This document shows, piece after piece, positions 59,147 to 64,000 of a stretch of 64,000 nucleotides of DNA (position 1 is its first letter; every line of letters begins with the position of its first letter). The stretch is from an uncultured bacterium (lineage in GTDB: Bacteria; Muiribacteriota; Ozemobacteria; Ozemobacterales; Ozemobacteraceae). Below the pieces are notes generated by a model that was not told the DNA's origin, made no database searches, and was given only the letters and a program-made list of their open reading frames with translations. Location: contig CALEDQ010000031.1 of assembly GCA_937949615.1 (NCBI GenBank), positions 186,001-250,000 on the forward strand, in the 5' to 3' direction. A program made the translations under genes and the position numbers.

Positions 59147-61371
59147 ACTCCTGAGGTTTTTTCCCATTCAGAGAGAACCGAGTGCCCGAGGTTAATGATT
59201 TCCGGATCGGTTTCTTCGTCGAGCATCTTGATGACGATATCCCGGCTGCCGGTGTCGGCAACCCTGCCGATCGCCCTGAGAGCCTGAAGTCTTTCTGAGT
59301 TTTCCTGGCTTTCAAGCATCAGAGTCAGTCTGCGGAAAATGCTTTCGACAATTTGCAGTGTCGCCAGGCCCGGCTGCTCGCAATAGGCCGGAAAAAGCCG
59401 GCGAAACTTGCGTGCCGCCGCGAGAAAGTAGACGGCAAAGGCAGCTGAAGCGCGCTTGCCGCTGCTGTCGGATTTCAGAAGGTCGTAAAGGCAGTTGAGG
59501 GTCTGCTGATCGTCTGCCAGCCAGAGGCCAAGCAGGGCGTTGGCACAGACGCGCGGAGCCGGGTCGCTTAGCAGGCTTTTCAGGCGGTCGCGTTTGTCGG
59601 CCACATCGAGTGGAATGTAGGCTTCGATGGCGTTGGCTCGCACCCGGTCGTCGGGGTCGCTGAACATCCCGGAGAAAAAGTCTGCAAGCGTCTGTGAACG
59701 ACTCATGCCGAGTATGCTGACCGCAACCGATTTGAACTCGGGACTGTCGGTTGTGGTGGCGAGTTTTTTAAGATATTCGATTGCCTGGATGTTCTGTTGA
59801 AACATGAACGGCGAAATTGCCCGGATCGCGTCGGTTCTGAAGCCGAAATCCTGGTCTTCGATGAGTTTTATCAGCTGGTTCAGGCCTTCTGAAGTGCCGG
59901 TCAAGCCAAGAGCCTGGTAGATTGCAACGGCTCCTCGACCAGAAGCTGTTTTAAGGCGCTCACAGAAATAAGCCACATTTGAAAATCCGGTGATGGTAAA
60001 ATAATCACTGCCTTCATGGCTTTCATCGTGTATGATCACGGGTTTGAGCAGCAGGTAATCGCGTGCTGCCGAAGCAAAAGACTGATCGCCGGCCGGCTGG
60101 AACGAGTTGTTGCGGTTTGAATGGCTGGCGGCGTTGCGGGCATTGGCCAGAACCGGGCCGATTGCCGAAAAGTCAGATCTCGTTCGGGTGCCGATGTGCC
60201 CGATGATGACGTTGCCACAGCTGAGACCGGAACGCATGTTTATCTCTTCCAGGCCAAGCTGAGCGGCCTTGAAATTGAAAACATTCAGATTATCTCTTGC
60301 GGAAAGGGCGGCGAAACCTGCACGCAGCGGTGCCGGCCAGGCGTCGTTCTTATTGATGGGGAAAATCGCGGTGATGAAGCCGTCGCCAAGTTTGTCGATC
60401 AGGCCATTGGCTCTGGCGATAATTTCGGTGGTCTGCCCGAAAAAGCGGTTGAGTGTGTCAACGGCTTCAGAAGGGGAACTGCGCTCGATAAAACTGTTGA
60501 AGCGGTGCAGTTCCAGATGAAGAATGACCGCATGCACGGTTTTGCCTGAAAAATTACGGCTCGCAAGTTCGGGCGAATGCTCGAAAATTTTGCGTGTGAT
60601 GAAATTGCTGGTGGTTTCTTTATCGTGCAGAATCGAGGCCAGTCGGTTGAAAGAATTTGCCAGTTCACCAAATTCGTCCGTCGACCTGACCATGGCCTTG
60701 TAACTGTAGTCGCCATGACTCATCGACTCGATTGACTGCAGAATCGAGTTCAGTGGGCTCAGAAGAGTCGCCGAAATTCCGTAGGCAATGAAAATACCGA
60801 TCAATATCAGCACCAGTCCAAGCGAGAGATTATAAACAAGAAGATTGCGGATGTGCGTGTATTCCTCGTCGATAGTGAAACCGGCTCTGATCAGCCCATA
60901 ACGCTTGCCGCCGATCACGATCGGCACCGATGTGTCATATACCGGTCGGCTGCCAGCGGTGGCTCTGCGTATCGAAAGGTCAGATGAAAAAAGCGCTGCC
61001 CGTGACCAGCCATCAGAAAAGTATTTTCCGTGCGTGTTCGGGTGGGTGCTCGAAATGATGCGACCCTGATTGTCAAGAATCAGACAGTATTCGATCTTGT
61101 TGAGTTTGACAAACTCGCGCAGAGCGTAGTCGATACCCTGGAAATTGCCTCTGACAATATCTTCGCCCATGGCGAGGGCGATCATGCGCCCGAGCAGACG
61201 GCCGCTTTCTTCGGCCCGCCCGAGGCTGGTGTGTTTGATCTGAATCGTTACCAGATAAACCGAGACCAGCATGATGAAGATGATCAGCAGGGTAAAGGTG
61301 ACGGCAATTTTTTGTCTGAAACTTACCGAAAAATTGTGCGCTTTCTGCTGCATCTGCTGGTCAACGAGCAT
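59110..61371 (-). CDS. HAMP/adenylate-cyclase-like/HEAT signalling protein
   Basis: A 753-residue membrane protein. TM1 about 20-45, an outside sensor domain (50-180) with a PAS/CACHE-like pattern (LILDNQGRIISSTHPNTHGK), TM2 about 185-205, HAMP at 207-258, then a class III nucleotide cyclase-like domain at 275-430 with KLGDGFITAIFP and GLSCGNVIIGHIGTRTRSDF. Expected catalytic positions are altered: Asp-1 becomes Glu (ILHLELHRF) and the substrate-specificity Asp in the AIGDTVN motif reads AIGPVLA. Residues about 500-740 are HEAT repeats (DPDDRVRANAIEAYIPLDVA). It starts 11 bases inside the end of the PhnD-like gene, so the pair is translationally coupled. It may be an active or a sensory, inactive cyclase. 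Confidence 0.85.
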   Translation of the reverse strand: MLVDQQMQQKAHNFSVSFRQKIAVTFTLLIIFIMLVSVYLVTIQIKHTSLGRAEESGRLLGRMIALAMGEDIVRGNFQGIDYALREFVKLNKIEYCLILDNQGRIISSTHPNTHGKYFSDGWSRAALFSSDLSIRRATAGSRPVYDTSVPIVIGGKRYGLIRAGFTIDEEYTHIRNLLVYNLSLGLVLILIGIFIAYGISATLLSPLNSILQSIESMSHGDYSYKAMVRSTDEFGELANSFNRLASILHDKETTSNFITRKIFEHSPELASRNFSGKTVHAVILHLELHRFNSFIERSSPSEAVDTLNRFFGQTTEIIARANGLIDKLGDGFITAIFPINKNDAWPAPLRAGFAALSARDNLNVFNFKAAQLGLEEINMRSGLSCGNVIIGHIGTRTRSDFSAIGPVLANARNAASHSNRNNSFQPAGDQSFASAARDYLLLKPVIIHDESHEGSDYFTITGFSNVAYFCERLKTASGRGAVAIYQALGLTGTSEGLNQLIKLIEDQDFGFRTDAIRAISPFMFQQNIQAIEYLKKLATTTDSPEFKSVAVSILGMSRSQTLADFFSGMFSDPDDRVRANAIEAYIPLDVADKRDRLKSLLSDPAPRVCANALLGLWLADDQQTLNCLYDLLKSDSSGKRASAAFAVYFLAAARKFRRLFPAYCEQPGLATLQIVESIFRRLTLMLESQENSERLQALRAIGRVADTGSRDIVIKMLDEETDPEIINLGHSVLSEWEKTSGVQTEAPRPRNRD

Positions 61372-62317
61372 TGGCGAGATCCTCCTCGAGCTGATCGAAA
61401 ATCTTTTCGTCTGGCTGTCTGGTGGTGAACATGCCTGAGAACATTTCCGAAGACTGCATTTTGCTGCCGAGTTTCATGAAATTACCGACAACTGTCTGTT
61501 CGAAAGGGCTGCGATAATCTGAATTGACAATGTAGAGCCCGCCAGGCACCGGCTGGCTTTCGTGTACGATCTTCATGGTGTTGCGCACGCTTTCGGGCTG
61601 TTCCAGAAAGAAGTTGCTGGTGAGAATGATGCAGTCATACTGCTCGTTCTGCAGGCCGAGAATTGAGTCGCTGAAGTTTTCCGAGAAGTGTTCCTGTTTG
61701 AAAAAGGTGCTGTGCGCAAATCCCTTTTTTTCAACTTCCCTTACCGGGATCAGATAACCGGAGAGCTGGTCGCCGCCGCGATAGGCAATACGGTAACCGC
61801 GCAGGTCTTCGAGAGAGTTGGCGGGGTCATTGTTTCTGACAAGAAAAATGACTTTTTTGGGCGGCTCGAAAAATCTTTCAAGAACGGCTCTGATCTGGTG
61901 GTTCTTTCGGTAATTGATATAGGCCATGGCGGTGATGCTGCCATAGTCTGCAAGCTTGCGGTTCAGCTTGTTGATGATTTCCAGTTCGTTTACCGAAACG
62001 TCGATGCGGGCAGTCTTGCCGGTTTTCTCGACAATCCGGTCGAGTTTCGGCTGCATCACTTCAATGAATTGAACAAGATCACCGCGCGGGATCACGAAAG
62101 TGAAGATGATTTCGCGGCGGCTTTCGGGGTCGTTGGACGCTTCATAGGGTGCCCGGGGGGCAATGCCGCTGAATACTTCAGGAAGGCCGGCCGCGTTACC
62201 GGTATACTCGACGAAATTTTTCCAGAGTATGCCGCCTGTACCGATAATGCCGGCAATAAGAAGAAATGCCACTCCTACAAAGATCGAGGTTTTATCGGCC
62301 GCTGCCTTGCTGCTCAT
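61361..62317 (-). CDS. PhnD-like substrate-binding protein with N-terminal membrane anchor
   Basis: A 318-residue protein. TM anchor at 12-34 (IFVGVAFLLIAGIIGTGGIL), then a type II periplasmic binding domain of the phosphonate-binding PhnD family (IIFTFVIPRGDLVQFIEVMQ, KLADYGSITAMAYINYRKNH, EDLRGYRIAYRGGDQLSGYL). The cleavage site expected for a lipoprotein is absent, so it is probably a single-pass membrane-tethered protein. No ABC permease or ATPase gene follows. Instead the next gene encodes the cyclase-like/HEAT protein overlapping by 11 bases, suggesting it senses a ligand and passes the signal to it rather than importing. Confidence 0.85.
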   Translation of the reverse strand: MSSKAAADKTSIFVGVAFLLIAGIIGTGGILWKNFVEYTGNAAGLPEVFSGIAPRAPYEASNDPESRREIIFTFVIPRGDLVQFIEVMQPKLDRIVEKTGKTARIDVSVNELEIINKLNRKLADYGSITAMAYINYRKNHQIRAVLERFFEPPKKVIFLVRNNDPANSLEDLRGYRIAYRGGDQLSGYLIPVREVEKKGFAHSTFFKQEHFSENFSDSILGLQNEQYDCIILTSNFFLEQPESVRNTMKIVHESQPVPGGLYIVNSDYRSPFEQTVVGNFMKLGSKMQSSEMFSGMFTTRQPDEKIFDQLEEDLANAR

Positions 62318-62349
62318 CTAAAAAGCCTGCTGTAATGAAGGTTGCTTTT

Positions 62350-62379
62350 AATCTACCACATATAAAACAAATTGTACAA
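62350..62379 (-). promoter_or_regulatory. Possible promoter of the PhnD-like gene
   Basis: On the minus strand, -35 TTGTAC (62379-62374), 18 bp spacer, -10 TAGATT (62355-62350). Confidence 0.4.
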
Positions 62380-62483
62380 ACTTTTGCAGAGAAAGTTGGT
62401 ATTTCTTACATCGGGTTAAAGTTTTTTCTGCTATGATTAAAACAACCTGATCCGTTTTCAATTGATTTTTCGGGGTGAATATC

Positions 62484-63866
62484 ATGATTATCAACAATCG
62501 CAGGGGCGTAATCGGTTTCATGCTGACCATGGCCGTGGGTATTGCCCTTGGTGCTGCAACCCTTGTCGTCACCAACGAAATGACCCGCGACGATAAAGAT
62601 AAAAAGACAACTCTGACTTCTGCCAGCACCCCTTCCTCGCCAGCCGACGTCGAAAAGGCTTTTGATAAGTATCAGAAGGCCTATCAGGAATATCAGCAGG
62701 CTGCCGGCCTCGGGCGCGAAGATGTTAAAAAATACGCCGATGCCTTTAAAGAGGCGAAACGCAACCTCGAAATCGAAATTCTGCGCAATACGCCCGGTGT
62801 CCGGGAAATGGACCTCGAAAAACTCGAAAAAGGCGAAGAAGCTGCCGCGGGCACTTCTGCTCCCGCTGTTAATACTGACTCTACCAACCCGTTCAGTGTT
62901 TCGACTGTCACCATCGGTAGTTCGGCCAACTCGGGAAACGGCGTTCAGAGCCAGGCAGAGACTTTGGCCGCCGGCAGCACCGCCAACCAGGCGGCCGCAC
63001 CGGCAGTTTCCGGTAGCGTGACCGGTGTCGCCGGTGAAGTCACCGGCATGGATTATTACCAGGTCAAGTCGGGCGACTCGCTGTCGAAGATCTGCGAGCA
63101 GTTTTATGGGGCTTCAGGCATGTGGCAGCATATTCTCAAATACCAGGTGCCTTCGATTGCCGCCACTCCCAATCTGATTTTTCCGGGTCAGATGATTGCG
63201 CTGCCGCGCGGTATCAAACCTGCTGGCACTGCTGCCGTAAAAAGCCAGAATACGCAGACCCCGGCCACGACCGGTTCGACCTCTGGCGCGGCCGGCAGCT
63301 ATAAGGTGGCCCCTGCCGGTGACGAATCCTGGCAGCAGACTTTTCAGAAAGACTACCTGATCTCTGATAACGCCCTGACCAATTCGGGCACCATGACAGT
63401 GGCACAGATTCAGCGGTTTCTTGAAGCGAAAAATTCGGTGCTGGCCAAGCCTTATCGCGGCTCGACCCCGGCGCAGATGATTTACGACGCTGCCAAAAAA
63501 TATGGTATCAACCCGCAGGTTCTTCTTACGCGTCTTCAGTGTGAGCAGGGGCTGATCAGCAAGACAACCGCCACTCAGAAACAGCTCGATTGGGCAGTTG
63601 GCGTCGGCTGTTACGATTCCGGCAACTGGAACCAGAAATTCAAGGGTTTTGACAAACAGATAGAATATGCAGCTCAGACCTACCGACGCCATTACGATGA
63701 TGCAAAGGCGAAGCTCGACCGCGGTGAGAAAGTCACCATGAATATCGATGGTCAGCAGGTTACCGTCAAGAATGCCGCGACCTATTCGTTTTATAAATAT
63801 TGCCCGCATTTTCAGGGCAACAAGCTGTTCTACGATGTCTGGCGCGGTTATCGCAGCAAATTCTGA
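62484..63866 (+). CDS. LysM-domain protein with C-terminal lysozyme-like domain
   Basis: A 460-residue protein from the ATG at 62484, with GGGGTGA seven bases upstream; a GTG nine bases earlier is less likely. One N-terminal membrane helix follows NNRRG (VIGFMLTMAVGIALGAATLV), a form reminiscent of prepilin leaders but without Glu at +5. A helical, charged segment and a Thr/Ser/Ala-rich linker follow. A LysM domain lies at about 190-240 (YYQVKSGDSLSKICEQFYG). The C-terminal 140 residues look like a lysozyme/transglycosylase fold, with KYGINPQVLLTRLQCEQGL placing a Glu at the catalytic position, and a WAVGVGCYDSGNW motif. It probably binds and may cut peptidoglycan, tethered to the inner membrane. 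Confidence 0.85.
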   Translation: MIINNRRGVIGFMLTMAVGIALGAATLVVTNEMTRDDKDKKTTLTSASTPSSPADVEKAFDKYQKAYQEYQQAAGLGREDVKKYADAFKEAKRNLEIEILRNTPGVREMDLEKLEKGEEAAAGTSAPAVNTDSTNPFSVSTVTIGSSANSGNGVQSQAETLAAGSTANQAAAPAVSGSVTGVAGEVTGMDYYQVKSGDSLSKICEQFYGASGMWQHILKYQVPSIAATPNLIFPGQMIALPRGIKPAGTAAVKSQNTQTPATTGSTSGAAGSYKVAPAGDESWQQTFQKDYLISDNALTNSGTMTVAQIQRFLEAKNSVLAKPYRGSTPAQMIYDAAKKYGINPQVLLTRLQCEQGLISKTTATQKQLDWAVGVGCYDSGNWNQKFKGFDKQIEYAAQTYRRHYDDAKAKLDRGEKVTMNIDGQQVTVKNAATYSFYKYCPHFQGNKLFYDVWRGYRSKF

Positions 63867-64000
63867 TCACTCGACCAGGTGCTTGAACAACGCCGCGACC
63901 CTCCTGGAATCCTCCAGCAGGGTCGCGGTGTTTTCAGAAGCAAGCATAATCACTGCCTGGTCTTCGAAACATGCCCACTGACGCAGAGAGGTTTCGGCCG
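63867..64000 (-). CDS. Possible 3' end of a minus-strand gene, cut off by the window
   Basis: Reading the minus strand, a frame is open from the window edge to a TGA at 63869-63867: it translates AETSLRQWACFEDQAVIMLA and ends FKHLVE. Its last 44 codons contain a long hairpin (63891-63930) that also looks like a terminator for the LysM gene, so the coding case is weak. No family is recognised. Confidence 0.35.
   Translation of the reverse strand, partial: AETSLRQWACFEDQAVIMLASENTATLLEDSRRVAALFKHLVE
63891..63934 (+). terminator. Hairpin terminator after the LysM gene
   Basis: Stem CCGCGACCCT/AGGGTCGCGG (63893-63902 / 63919-63928) plus inner CTGGA/TCCAG with a C-C mismatch and loop ATCC, then TGTTTTC. 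It starts 25 bases after the LysM stop. Confidence 0.65.

Overview
The window looks like one continuous piece of chromosome from a diderm (Gram-negative type) bacterium, by eye about 50% G+C. There are no insertion sequences, phage genes, CRISPR arrays, rRNAs or tRNAs, and no gene-free stretch longer than about 220 bases. Envelope traits include an outer-membrane beta-barrel protein, pseudopilins, a LysM cell-wall protein and a methyl-accepting chemotaxis protein. Combined with a cmk-rpsA fusion, a membrane pyrophosphatase and many HEAT/TPR proteins, these suggest a deep-branching, probably fermentative lineage. Candidatus Riflebacteria (Ozemobacteria) is my best guess, from gene style alone, and is not proven. 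Promoters are mostly sigma70-like (TTGnnn, 17 bp, TAnnnT). Start codons include several TTG with good ribosome binding sites.

Layout. 1-5.4 kb: cut-off TPR gene, small membrane protein, then a minus-strand group of a Cys-rich small protein, pyrimidine-nucleoside phosphorylase, an HD-domain dNTPase and a chemotaxis receptor. 5.5-9.2 kb: PAS histidine kinase overlapping a receiver-PP2C phosphatase gene, then a MobA-like nucleotidyltransferase. 9.3-12.3 kb: AAA ATPase, membrane protein with an FHA-like tail, and an unknown protein. 12.4-17.4 kb: small secreted protein and a DUF5693-CsaB fusion, then ahcY. 17.5-26 kb: secreted protein of unknown function and a four-gene pseudopilin operon headed by a HEAT-repeat membrane protein. 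26-28.2 kb: NAD salvage (pncA, pncB). 28.2-34.2 kb: ABC-F ATPase, clpS, clpA, and an outer-membrane protein with a structured leader. 34.4-39.6 kb: SPFH/zinc-ribbon protein, ankyrin protein, M48 peptidase, SLC12-like transporter.

39.6-45.5 kb: a minus-strand run with a sensor kinase, an NtrC-type regulator, a CXXCH-containing alpha-toroid-like protein, a TPR-polysaccharide deacetylase and a small membrane protein. 45.7-48.8 kb: glycolytic operon gap-pgk-tpiA. 49-54.4 kb: cysteine desulfidase family protein, aroA, cmk-rpsA. 54.6-58.4 kb: ferredoxin-type aldo/keto reductase, then a membrane pyrophosphatase with an unusual disordered tail. 58.6-64 kb: ECF-like membrane protein, a PhnD-like binding protein with a HAMP/cyclase-like/HEAT signalling protein, and a LysM/lysozyme-like protein.

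Functional threads: central metabolism (glycolysis, NAD salvage, nucleotide salvage, SAH recycling, shikimate), envelope and surface assembly (pseudopilins, CsaB, deacetylase, LysM), and signalling (two two-component systems, a chemoreceptor, a cyclase-like protein). The most unusual items are the DUF5693-CsaB fusion, the pseudopilin operon, the structured leader before the outer-membrane gene, the mirror-image divergent promoters near 590, the pyrophosphatase tail, and the PhnD-like/cyclase-HEAT pair.
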